A DNA stretch of 64,000 bases from Corynebacterium sp. (GTDB taxonomy: Bacteria; Actinomycetota; Actinomycetes; Mycobacteriales; Mycobacteriaceae). The stretch lies in the NCBI RefSeq assembly GCF_030538285.1, contig NZ_JAUNUG010000001.1, positions 110,294-174,293 on the forward strand, written 5' to 3'. The notes under the pieces are model-generated. The model did not search any database, was not told where the DNA came from, and saw nothing but the letters and a program-made list of their open reading frames with translations. Position 1 is the first letter of the stretch. The number at the start of each line of letters is the position of its first letter. Below are positions 35,285 to 43,445 of this stretch, in pieces. A program made the translations under genes and the position numbers.

Positions 35285-35873
35285 CCGTCCACCGCCGCTG
35301 TCCCCATTGGATGAGGGTGCCCACCAGCCCGCCGAAGCTGATGCCCACCACCACGCCGAGCAGTGGGTATTCGGAGAAGTACCACCCGCCGGCGTAGCCG
35401 ATGAGGGTGGCCAGCAGGGCCCACAGCACCACGCCGATGGTGTCGTAGAGGAAGAACCACCGCCAGGGGTAACGGACGGAGCCGAGCATGATGGTCATGA
35501 ACCAGCGCGCCCAGGGAATGAAGCGGGCGATGATGATGGTGGTGGCGGCGTTGCGGCGGATGTTCTCCCGCACCCAGGTAATAGCCCGGCCGCGGGAGGT
35601 GTCGGCGGGAGTACGCTCCACGATCCCGATGAGGCGGGTGCCCAGCAGGTAGCAGATGTTATCGCCGATGATGGCTGCTGTGATGGCCACCCCGATGATG
35701 CCGCCCAAGGCGGGGACACCGCGTGCGCCGGACCAGGTGCCGGCCAGGGTGAGGACGGCTTCGCTGGGGATGAGGGGGACCAGGGAATCTGTCACCACCA
35801 GTGCGGCGAGCACCGGGTAGAACGCCGGCAGGGTGAGTAGTGTTTCCACCCAGGTGATGAGCAGCTCGGTCAT
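35274..35873 (-). CDS. DedA-family membrane protein
   Basis: A 199-aa DedA/VTT-domain protein. The E-A-V-L-T-L-A-G segment, the G-D-N-I-C-Y-L-L-G-T motif and R-F-I-P-W-A-R (conserved Arg and Pro) are present, and there are four to five helices. Family members are linked to undecaprenyl phosphate recycling and membrane homeostasis. The start is placed at ATG 35873 (M-T-E-L-L) with a weak GGCGGGA site; the frame is open to 35960, with another ATG at 35903. Confidence 0.85.
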   Translation of the reverse strand: MTELLITWVETLLTLPAFYPVLAALVVTDSLVPLIPSEAVLTLAGTWSGARGVPALGGIIGVAITAAIIGDNICYLLGTRLIGIVERTPADTSRGRAITWVRENIRRNAATTIIIARFIPWARWFMTIMLGSVRYPWRWFFLYDTIGVVLWALLATLIGYAGGWYFSEYPLLGVVVGISFGGLVGTLIQWGQRRWTGRR

Positions 35874-35978
35874 TCCCGCCACGTTAATGGCATATCCGGT
35901 CATGGAATACGGGGTCCGGCTGTGAGAAAGCTGCGAATGGGGTGGGCACAGGAGGGCCATTAAATACTGTGTAACGTG

Positions 35979-36006
35979 TTGTCCAGACCCCGGGTTCGGC
36001 TAAAGT
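35979..36006 (+). promoter_or_regulatory. Probable topA promoter
   Basis: TTGTCC (35979-35984) and TAAAGT (36001-36006) with a 16-base spacer, about 65 bases before the topA start codon. The downstream leader contains a GAGAGGGAAG ribosome-binding region. Confidence 0.5.
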
Positions 36007-36070
36007 CTCCCGGAAGGACGGTTTTGTCCGGAAAAAGTGGCACCAGCTAGATGAGAGGGAAGATCCCCCA

Positions 36071-39025
36071 GTGGCAGAAGCTAAGGGATCAGGGAAAAAG
36101 ACCCTGGTCATTGTGGAGTCGTCGACCAAGGCGAAGAAAATCCAGCCGTACTTGGGAGGCGACTACATCGTCGAGGCCTCGGTCGGACACATCCGCGACC
36201 TGCCCCGCGGTGCCGCGGACGTGCCTGCCAAGTATAAGAAGGAACCCTGGGCACGCCTGGGCGTGGACACGGAGAACGGTTTCGCACCGCTGTACGTCGT
36301 CAGCCCGGACAAGAAGAAGAAGGTCGCTGACCTCAAGTCGAAGCTGAAGCAGTGCGATGAGTTGCTGCTGGCCACAGACCCCGACCGTGAGGGTGAGGCC
36401 ATCGCCTGGCACCTGCTCGAGGTGCTGAAGCCCTCCGTGCCGGTGCGGCGCATGGTGTTCAACGAGATCACCAAGCCCGCCATCCTCGCCGCCGCGGAGA
36501 ACACCCGTGAGCTGGACGCGGATCTCGTCGATGCCCAGGAGACCCGTCGTATCCTCGACCGTCTCTACGGCTACGAGGTCTCCCCGGTGCTGTGGAAGAA
36601 GGTCATGCCGCGTTTGTCGGCGGGTCGCGTGCAGTCGGTGGCCACCCGCGTCATCGTGGAGCGGGAGCGCGAGCGCATGGCGTTCATTTCCGCCGAGTAC
36701 TGGGACCTGTCTGCCGAACTGGATACGGGCAAGGATGGCAACGACCCGGAGAACCCACGAACCTTCCAGGCGAAGCTGTCGACGATTGACGGCCAGCGCG
36801 TCGCCCAGGGGCGTGACTTCGATGATCGGGGACGTCTCAAGGGTGAGGCGGTGGTCGTCGATAAGCAGCAGGCTGAGGCCCTGGCGGAAGCTCTGCAGGG
36901 CGCGGACATGCAGGTCACGGGTGTGGAGGAGAAGCCCTACACCCGCCGTCCCTACGCGCCGTTCATGACCTCGACCCTCCAGCAGGAGGCCGGGCGCAAG
37001 TTGCACTACACCTCGGATCGCACGATGCGTATCGCGCAGCGCCTGTACGAAAACGGTCACATCACCTATATGCGTACCGATTCGACCTCGCTGTCCGAGC
37101 AAGGTCTGTCCGCCGCGCGGCAGCAGGCGAAGGAGCTCTACGGCGATGCTTTCGTCGCGGATTCGCCGCGCCGTTATGACCGTAAGTCGAAGAACTCCCA
37201 GGAGGCGCACGAGGCGATCCGCCCCGCCGGCGAACGTTTCGCCACCCCGGGTGAGCTGCATGGACAGCTCGACGCGGAGGAGTTCAAGCTCTATGAGCTC
37301 ATCTGGCAGCGCACGGTCGCGTCCCAGATGTCGGATGCGAAGGGCACCTCGCTGAAGGTGACCATCGCAGGTACCGCCCAGACGGGTGAGGTGGCAGAGT
37401 TCTCGGCAACCGGCCGTACCATTACGTTCCCTGGTTTCCTGCGTGCCTATGTCGAGACCACCCGCCAGGCTGATGGCCGCGACGTCGCCGACAACGCCGA
37501 GAAGCGCCTGCCGAACCTCTCCGAAGGTGACGCGCTGACCGCCACGGAGATCACCGCCGACGGCCACTCCACGAACCCACCGGCCCGCTACACCGAGGCC
37601 AGCCTGGTGAAGAAGATGGAGGACCTGGGTATCGGTCGTCCGTCGACGTATGCGTCGATCATCAAGACCATCCAGGACCGCGGTTATGTCCTGCCCCGCG
37701 GCAACGCGCTCGTGCCCAGCTGGGTGGCTTTCGCCGTGGTCGGCCTGCTGGAAAACAACTTCACCCCGCTCGTGGACTACGATTTCACCTCCTCCATGGA
37801 GGATGAGCTGGACAACATCGCCGCCGGTGAGGAGGACGGCACACAGTGGCTGACCGGCTTCTACTTCGGCGACGCCGAGGCTGATGACAACACCGCCGAG
37901 TCCATCGCCCGTCACGGTGGCCTCAAGGCCCTGGTCGGTGAGAACCTTGAGCACATCGACGCCCGCGCCGTGAACTCCCTCCACCTCTTCGACGATGAGG
38001 AAGGTCGTGCTGTCTTCGTCCGCGTCGGTCGCTATGGCCCCTACATCGAGCGCAAGGTCGGGGAGAAGGACGGCGAGCCGGAGTACCAGCGCGCCAACCT
38101 GCCGGAGTCGACGACCCCGGATGAGCTCAACCTGGAGCTCGCCGAGAAGCTTTTCGCCACCCCGCAGGGCGGCCGTGAGCTGGGCGAGAACCCCGCCAAC
38201 GGGCGCATGATCGTGGCGAAGGAGGGCCGCTACGGCCCCTATGTCACCGAGGTTGTGCGTGACGATGAGCGGGCCACCGCCGAGGCCGCCGCCGAGAAGG
38301 TCGTCGCGCAGGAACGTGCCGAGGAGGACGCGCAGCGTGCCGCCGATGGCATGCGCGCCAAGAACTGGGAGACCAAGACCGCGGCCGCCCAGAAGGAAAA
38401 GCGCATCAACGCGCTCGTCGAGGAGAACCTCAAACCTGGTACGGCTTCCCTGTTTTCCACGATGGAGCCCGCGACGGTCACCCTCGAGGAGGCCCTGCAG
38501 CTGCTCAGCCTGCCGCGCGAGGTGGGTGTTGATCCGGCGGACAACGAGATCATCACCGCCCAGAATGGCCGCTACGGCCCGTACCTGAAAAAGGGCAGCG
38601 ATTCCCGATCCCTGGCCAGCGAGGACCAGATCTTCAGCATCAGCCTCGACGAGGCGCGTCGCATCTACGCGGAGCCGAAGCGCCGGGGTCGCGCCGCCGC
38701 GCAGCCGCCGCTGAAGATGCTCGGCGACAACGATGTCTCCGGCAAGCCGATGTCCGTCAAGGACGGTCGCTTCGGCCCGTATGTCACCGACGGCACCACC
38801 AATGCCTCCCTGCGTAAGGGCGATTCCCCGGAGACCATCACCGACGCCCGCGCCAACGAGCTGCTGTCGGAGCGCCGCGCCAAGGAGGCCGCCGACGGCG
38901 GTGCCCCGAAGAAGGCGTCCAAGAAGGCAGCTAAGAAGTCGACCAAGAAAACGACCAAGAAGAGCACCCGCAAGGCTCCCTCCCCGGGCACCAAGCGCGT
39001 GATCAAGGCCGGCCGCAAGAAGTAG
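36071..39025 (+). CDS. topA: DNA topoisomerase I
   Basis: A 984-aa type IA topoisomerase that relaxes negative supercoils. A Toprim domain (about 12-130, with E-S-S-T-K-A and D-P-D-R-E-G-E-A) is followed by the catalytic core with Tyr in Y-M-R-T-D-S-T and the G-R-P-S-T-Y-A motif. The C-terminal part has several actinobacterial repeats (G-R-Y-G-P-Y, three to four copies) and ends in a Lys-rich tail (about 945-984). It starts at GTG 36071 after GAGAGGGAAG. A GTCGATAAGC motif at 36857 is read V-D-K. Positional homolog of Rv3646c. Confidence 0.97.
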   Translation: MAEAKGSGKKTLVIVESSTKAKKIQPYLGGDYIVEASVGHIRDLPRGAADVPAKYKKEPWARLGVDTENGFAPLYVVSPDKKKKVADLKSKLKQCDELLLATDPDREGEAIAWHLLEVLKPSVPVRRMVFNEITKPAILAAAENTRELDADLVDAQETRRILDRLYGYEVSPVLWKKVMPRLSAGRVQSVATRVIVERERERMAFISAEYWDLSAELDTGKDGNDPENPRTFQAKLSTIDGQRVAQGRDFDDRGRLKGEAVVVDKQQAEALAEALQGADMQVTGVEEKPYTRRPYAPFMTSTLQQEAGRKLHYTSDRTMRIAQRLYENGHITYMRTDSTSLSEQGLSAARQQAKELYGDAFVADSPRRYDRKSKNSQEAHEAIRPAGERFATPGELHGQLDAEEFKLYELIWQRTVASQMSDAKGTSLKVTIAGTAQTGEVAEFSATGRTITFPGFLRAYVETTRQADGRDVADNAEKRLPNLSEGDALTATEITADGHSTNPPARYTEASLVKKMEDLGIGRPSTYASIIKTIQDRGYVLPRGNALVPSWVAFAVVGLLENNFTPLVDYDFTSSMEDELDNIAAGEEDGTQWLTGFYFGDAEADDNTAESIARHGGLKALVGENLEHIDARAVNSLHLFDDEEGRAVFVRVGRYGPYIERKVGEKDGEPEYQRANLPESTTPDELNLELAEKLFATPQGGRELGENPANGRMIVAKEGRYGPYVTEVVRDDERATAEAAAEKVVAQERAEEDAQRAADGMRAKNWETKTAAAQKEKRINALVEENLKPGTASLFSTMEPATVTLEEALQLLSLPREVGVDPADNEIITAQNGRYGPYLKKGSDSRSLASEDQIFSISLDEARRIYAEPKRRGRAAAQPPLKMLGDNDVSGKPMSVKDGRFGPYVTDGTTNASLRKGDSPETITDARANELLSERRAKEAADGGAPKKASKKAAKKSTKKTTKKSTRKAPSPGTKRVIKAGRKK

Positions 39026-39643
39026 ATGCGGTGGCTCTACTGGCTGGCGGGCGGCGCCTACGCCGCCTCCCGGCTGCTGGGTTCGCGCCGTCTACAGGCG
39101 GTGTCGAAGCCGGCGGTGGTTCCATTGCTTATCGACGCCCCCCTCACCGCCCCCACCCCCGAGCGTGAGATTGGCCTGGTGGGACTGGCTGGTGGGTGGG
39201 CTGGCGATCTGCTGCTCATGCGGCCCGGGGGCCTCCGAGCCGGGGCGAGCGCTTTCGCGGTGAACCAGGCGGCCTACCAGTGGTTATTGTGGCGCCGCGG
39301 CGCGCGTTTCCGGATGGCGCCGGTGGTGTTGCGGGCGGTGCCTTTTGCGGCAGCTACCTGGTTCGGGCGCGGTCACCTTAGCCTGGTGGCGATTTATGGC
39401 GGGATGGTTACTGCCACCTCGGCGCTGGCCGCCGATCCTGCGATGCGCGGGAGGGGACTGGCCCTGGGCGGGAATCTGTTTTTGCTGTCGGACTCGCTCA
39501 TTCTTCTCCGTCTGCTCCTTCGCTCCGAGGGCTCCCGCTCTATCGCGCGTGGGCTGGATCTGGCGGTGGCGCTGACCTATGTTCTGGCGCAGCGCATGCT
39601 GGTGGATGGCCTGGTAGGCGGCGTTGAACAGCGGAAACACTGA
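39026..39643 (+). CDS. YhhN/TMEM86-family membrane protein (first of two)
   Basis: A 205-aa polytopic protein with a basic N-terminus (R-L-L-G-S-R-R-L) and about seven hydrophobic segments, including G-G-W-A-G-D-L-L-L-M and G-G-N-L-F-L-L-S-D-S. These match the YhhN/TMEM86 fold, whose characterised eukaryotic member is a lysoplasmalogenase. It begins directly after the topA stop codon. At 39127 it carries GCTTATCGACGCCCCC, read L-I-D-A. The enzymatic role in bacteria is unproven. Confidence 0.78.
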   Translation: MRWLYWLAGGAYAASRLLGSRRLQAVSKPAVVPLLIDAPLTAPTPEREIGLVGLAGGWAGDLLLMRPGGLRAGASAFAVNQAAYQWLLWRRGARFRMAPVVLRAVPFAAATWFGRGHLSLVAIYGGMVTATSALAADPAMRGRGLALGGNLFLLSDSLILLRLLLRSEGSRSIARGLDLAVALTYVLAQRMLVDGLVGGVEQRKH

Positions 39644-39647
39644 ACTA

Positions 39648-39712
39648 TCAAGAAGTATCGGGCCGTATCGAGTTTTTCAGATACGGCCCGATACTTCCCG
39701 ATACTTCTTGAT
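39648..39712. repeat. Two-state hairpin between the YhhN-like genes
   Basis: GAAGTATCGGGCCGTATC (39652-39669) is perfectly complementary over 18 bp to 39680-39697. The overlapping left arm 39648-39663 is also perfectly complementary over 16 bp to 39697-39712, because CCCGATACTT is repeated. Two mutually exclusive hairpins can form, one with a 10-nt loop containing TTTTT. Confidence 0.8.
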
Positions 39713-39760
39713 GGAACAGGTCTGCGGCGGCTGCGAGAGCTGCCAACTACCCTGGGGCCC

Positions 39761-40486
39761 ATGACGACTTCCGCCGCTTCTCCTGCCACTGAACTGCTCA
39801 CCCGCACCCGCGAGGGGGTGGAGGCCCTGCGAGCGTCGTTGGGTGCCTCCTTCCAAGAGCCGGAACGCATCGCCTACCTGGCGTCCGGTGAGCTGAGCGT
39901 GTGGTCGCGCCTGTTTGGATGGGAGAAGGCCGCGGCCGTGGCGATCGCGACCACCATGCCCCCGCTGGCCGGCACCGTGGTGCGCCACGATGCCTCACCG
40001 GTGCTGCTCGCCGGGCTGGCCGGGGGCTGGATCGGGGATTTTGCCAAGCTGCGCAAACCGGACCACACCCCGGTGATGGGCATGTTCGGCATTGCCTCCC
40101 AGCACGCCGCCTACTCAGCGAAGCTCTACGACCGGGGCGCCCGCCCTTCTCCGGTGCGCGTGGGGTTGCGCGCCGCCGCCTGGGCCACGGGCCTGGGGTT
40201 GGCGACCTGGCGGAAGAAGTCGCTCATCGCTCCGTCTGCATTGGCCGGCGTGTTCGTGGCCGCCACGTCCACCCTGGCCGATGATCGCACCCTGCAGGAC
40301 GGGACGATCGTCCGTCAGGGTCTGGGACACGGCGGTAATCTGCTGCTCGTCGCCGAGGGTATCGCCCTGCTGCGGGAGACGGTGCTCACCGGCGATAGCT
40401 TCGGCCACCGCGCGTTGGATGCCGGGATGCGTGCCTCGCACGTCATCGGCAACATGCTGCTCGTGGACGGACTCACCCGGGAGTAG
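39761..40486 (+). CDS. YhhN/TMEM86-family membrane protein (second of two)
   Basis: A 241-aa paralog of the preceding protein with a longer, more hydrophilic N-terminus (about 1-65). It shares G-G-W-I-G-D-F-A-K-L and G-G-N-L-L-L-V-A-E-G-I-A-L-L-R. TACCCT lies seven bases before the ATG, so it probably has its own leaderless transcript, separated from the first paralog by the two-state hairpin. Confidence 0.75.
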   Translation: MTTSAASPATELLTRTREGVEALRASLGASFQEPERIAYLASGELSVWSRLFGWEKAAAVAIATTMPPLAGTVVRHDASPVLLAGLAGGWIGDFAKLRKPDHTPVMGMFGIASQHAAYSAKLYDRGARPSPVRVGLRAAAWATGLGLATWRKKSLIAPSALAGVFVAATSTLADDRTLQDGTIVRQGLGHGGNLLLVAEGIALLRETVLTGDSFGHRALDAGMRASHVIGNMLLVDGLTRE

Positions 40487-40487
40487 C

Positions 40488-41024
40488 TCAGGCTGCGTGG
40501 GCCGTGGCGGGAGGGCCGAAAAAGACATAGTGGCTGATGAGATCCTGCCTGAGTTCCGGCGGCACGATCAAGTGCTTGAGCCGATACTCAGAGGCGGATA
40601 AGTCGACCGCGAGCGAGGCCTCGGCGACGGGAATCTCAATCGGCCAGAAGGCGTACAGGGAGCCACCGCGTTCCTGTACGCGGGCCGCGCCGTCATCATG
40701 CCAGTCATCGGTGGCCTGGTCCACGAACTCGGCGAAATGGTGGCGGCAGAGGGATCCACCGATGCCTACCTGGCTTAAGGTTCCTTCGCGCAATCGGACG
40801 AGGCCGCTGAGGTAGCGGCGGCCGTCGGCCCCCGATGCGCAACTGATGACGTCGCCGGAGACAAGTCCGAGATCAAGAGCGTCGTCGAGCAAAGCGAAGG
40901 AGTCCCCGCTACGCTGCGCGCGCAGCCTGCGGTGACGCGGGGGATTGGTGACATCGTCCGGGGAAGTGGGGCGGACAGTAACGGTGGTGGTCGGGGAGCC
41001 GGGGGCCTTGCGTTTCTTTGCCAT
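40488..41024 (-). CDS. Hypothetical protein
   Basis: A 178-aa protein with a basic N-terminus (K-K-R-K, then P-P-R-H-R-R-L-R) and a soluble remainder that includes R-Y-L-S-G-L-V-R-L, Y-A-F-W-P-I-E-I-P-V-A-E and L-I-V-P-P-E-L-R-Q-D-L. No family recognised, no membrane segment, no catalytic motif. ATG 41024 follows GAAGGTGGGG. It ends one base after the convergent YhhN-like gene. Probably genus-restricted. Confidence 0.6.
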   Translation of the reverse strand: MAKKRKAPGSPTTTVTVRPTSPDDVTNPPRHRRLRAQRSGDSFALLDDALDLGLVSGDVISCASGADGRRYLSGLVRLREGTLSQVGIGGSLCRHHFAEFVDQATDDWHDDGAARVQERGGSLYAFWPIEIPVAEASLAVDLSASEYRLKHLIVPPELRQDLISHYVFFGPPATAHAA

Positions 41025-41165
41025 GGCCCCACCTTCGCAGTACTGGCCAGTCCCGTCGATACCTCGCCGCCGGACCTGTGGACAACTACCTTAACCGCGC
41101 ACTTGTCAACAAAAATCTGTGGATAAACCCCCTAGAAGCGCGCACGTGCGCGCTGGAAGGGGGGC

Positions 41166-41175
41166 GTCGATAAGC
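41166..41175 (+). repeat. Intergenic copy of the dispersed GGCGTCGATAAGC motif
   Basis: An exact GGGGCGTCGATAAGC copy in non-coding DNA, five bases past the stop codon of the YczE-like gene. It shows the motif is not tied to coding sequence. Confidence 0.8.
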
Positions 41176-41180
41176 GACAA

Positions 41181-41846
41181 TCAGCCACGGAAACGCTGCA
41201 ACGGCGGGCCCAACCACGGTTGCAAACGGGACACGGTCATGCCGATGAACAGTGCTGCGGCGACCGTCCCCTCCCGCACGCCGACGATCTCGCCCGCGAA
41301 AGACAGTGCCAGCACGACCGCCGACAGCACCAGAACCACGTCGAAGGCGATCTTGACGTAGCCGAAGACGAAAAACCGACGCTGACCGAAAACGCGCGCC
41401 AACTCCGAGGCGATGGCCAGAACCGCCGCCTCGCCAGCGAGCATGATCGACTGCGCCGCGATCTGGAACACAATCCCCACGCCTAGCAGCACAATGCCAC
41501 CCGCCACCAACACCCACTGCTGCCAGTAGGCGGCGTACCCCACCCAGGTCGTCGCCCACAAAGCGACATCGTTGAACACGCCGAACACCAGCAGCACTGG
41601 GATCTGCAGCAGCTGGACCGGCTGGAAACGGCGCCGCAGAATGAGTAGCTGCAACACCACCAAACCTGCATTGACCAGGATGGATGCCATGCCCAGGCTC
41701 AGCGGGGAAATCAAACTCAACACGTAGGGGAGCGAGGAAATGGTGGTCGTGCCCAGATCTGAACGCACCGACAAGGCGATGCCGAAAGACATGATGATCA
41801 AACCGACGAGCAGCAGAAAAAGCCGCCGAGGAGCCAGCGCAGTCAT
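41181..41846 (-). CDS. YczE/YitT-like membrane protein
   Basis: A 221-aa protein with five to six transmembrane helices. It has the N-terminal F-G-I-A-L-S-V-R-S-D-L-G segment typical of the YczE/YyaS group (membrane proteins of unknown function) and, later, G-Y-V-K-I-A-F-D-V-V-L-V. It lies one base downstream of the adenylate cyclase gene on the same strand, so the two are probably co-transcribed. Confidence 0.78.
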   Translation of the reverse strand: MTALAPRRLFLLLVGLIIMSFGIALSVRSDLGTTTISSLPYVLSLISPLSLGMASILVNAGLVVLQLLILRRRFQPVQLLQIPVLLVFGVFNDVALWATTWVGYAAYWQQWVLVAGGIVLLGVGIVFQIAAQSIMLAGEAAVLAIASELARVFGQRRFFVFGYVKIAFDVVLVLSAVVLALSFAGEIVGVREGTVAAALFIGMTVSRLQPWLGPPLQRFRG

Positions 41847-41847
41847 C

Positions 41848-43374
41848 TCAGGAGCGGTCGGCCATGGTGGGGCGGATGGGGCGCGCCAGCTGGGTCATCT
41901 CGCGGCGCCCGCGCAACTCGACGGACTTCATCACGGTCCAGCGGGCCTGCTCGGCCTCGTTGGCGCTACGCAGGGTCGCAGCGTTGGTGAGCACGCGACC
42001 GTCAGTGTCCTTTGCCAGCTCGGTCAAGCGGGCGGCGGAGTTCACGGCATCACCGATGACGGTGTATTCGAAACGATCCGAACCACCGATGTGCCCGGCG
42101 ACCACGTGCCCCGCAGCCACACCGATACCCGCCTGTAGCGCCATCCCCTTGAGCTCCTGGCGCAGTTCACGCGCCGCCGTCAGCGCGTGGGAGGTGGAGT
42201 CCGCGAGAGAAATCGGGGCGCCGAACACGGCCAATGCGGCGTCACCCTGGAACTTGTTGATGATGCCCTTGTTGCGGTGCACCACCTCGACGACGTGCTC
42301 GAAGAACTGGTTGAGCGCCTCCACGACCTCCTCCGGGGTGTGGTTCACCGCGAAAGTGGTCGACCCGATGACGTCGACGAACAGCACCGCGACCTTGCGG
42401 TCCTCACCACCCAGGGTCGGACGCTCCTCCAAAGCGCGCTTGGCTACCTCCGCGCCGACATAACGGCCGAAAATGTCGCGCACCCGCTGGCGCTCCTTGA
42501 GCCCACGCATCATCTCGTTGAAGCCGGCCTGCAGGACACCCATCTCGGAGCCGTCATAAATATCGACCTCCACGTTGGTGTCACCGCGACGCACCCGGTT
42601 GATAGCCTCCTGCAGTTCGTGCACAGGGTCGACGACACTCATGATCGCAAACGTCGTGCCCACGAAACCGGTCACCAACACCGTCAGCGACAGCGCGACG
42701 ATACCCGGGATCAGCTCACCTGCGTTGCCCATGAAAAAGCCCGCCCGCTGGGCCAGGGCCAGCAGCAGAATGCCGAGGACAGGCAACGCTGTCGTCATGA
42801 TCCACGTCAGGCGCAGGCGCTGCGTGATCGGCGGCTCCAGAGTGGCATCCTCGAATCGACGCGCCAGCGCAGCGGCCGCCACCGGGCGCACCAGGCGCTC
42901 CGCCAGCAGGTAGGTAATCAGCACGACCACCATGCCCGCGAGCAGTGTCGCCAAGCCGATGACCAGGGCCAAACGCCCGCTTGCCGACGCCCCCGTCACC
43001 ACCGCAATCGCAATACCAATCAGCCACACCGCCGCGCACACCACCGCCTGATACACCGGCAGGCGCATGACCAGGTTGCGCACCATATTCGGATCGTGAT
43101 CATCGGGATGTCTCTGCCACTCCAGCACCGGCCGGAACAACAGCAGCGTGGCCGACACGCCGACGATCACCGCGAACGCCAAATACGTCAGACCGATGAT
43201 CTCCAGGTGCGGGACCTCGGACGTGAAACTGCGCACCTCCGGCATCGGGATGAGGAAGCGGATGAACGCCATGATGGCCAAAGCGCCGATGAGGTTGGCC
43301 GCAAGCACCAACGCGGCATACAGGGGCCACGAGGTGCCCCACAGCCACTTGAACGCCCGCAACAATCGACTCAT
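41848..43374 (-). CDS. cyaB: Membrane-bound class III adenylate cyclase
   Basis: A 508-aa protein. Six N-terminal helices are followed by a HAMP domain (about 270-320) and a class III cyclase domain (about 330-490). Metal-binding Asp residues lie in F-V-D-V-I-G-S-T and F-Q-G-D-A-A-L-A-V-F-G; Y-T-V-I-G-D-A-V-N-S-A-A-R carries the ribose- and transition-state-binding residues. It corresponds to Rv3645 and the C. glutamicum cyclase that supplies cAMP to GlxR. TAGAGT lies eight bases before ATG 43374. Confidence 0.93.
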   Translation of the reverse strand: MSRLLRAFKWLWGTSWPLYAALVLAANLIGALAIMAFIRFLIPMPEVRSFTSEVPHLEIIGLTYLAFAVIVGVSATLLLFRPVLEWQRHPDDHDPNMVRNLVMRLPVYQAVVCAAVWLIGIAIAVVTGASASGRLALVIGLATLLAGMVVVLITYLLAERLVRPVAAAALARRFEDATLEPPITQRLRLTWIMTTALPVLGILLLALAQRAGFFMGNAGELIPGIVALSLTVLVTGFVGTTFAIMSVVDPVHELQEAINRVRRGDTNVEVDIYDGSEMGVLQAGFNEMMRGLKERQRVRDIFGRYVGAEVAKRALEERPTLGGEDRKVAVLFVDVIGSTTFAVNHTPEEVVEALNQFFEHVVEVVHRNKGIINKFQGDAALAVFGAPISLADSTSHALTAARELRQELKGMALQAGIGVAAGHVVAGHIGGSDRFEYTVIGDAVNSAARLTELAKDTDGRVLTNAATLRSANEAEQARWTVMKSVELRGRREMTQLARPIRPTMADRS

Positions 43375-43445
43375 GGTTCACTACTCTAACCCCCCGGCCC
43401 CTCCCGCGTGGGCACCACATGTTCAGGGTGAATAGGGTGGGTGAG

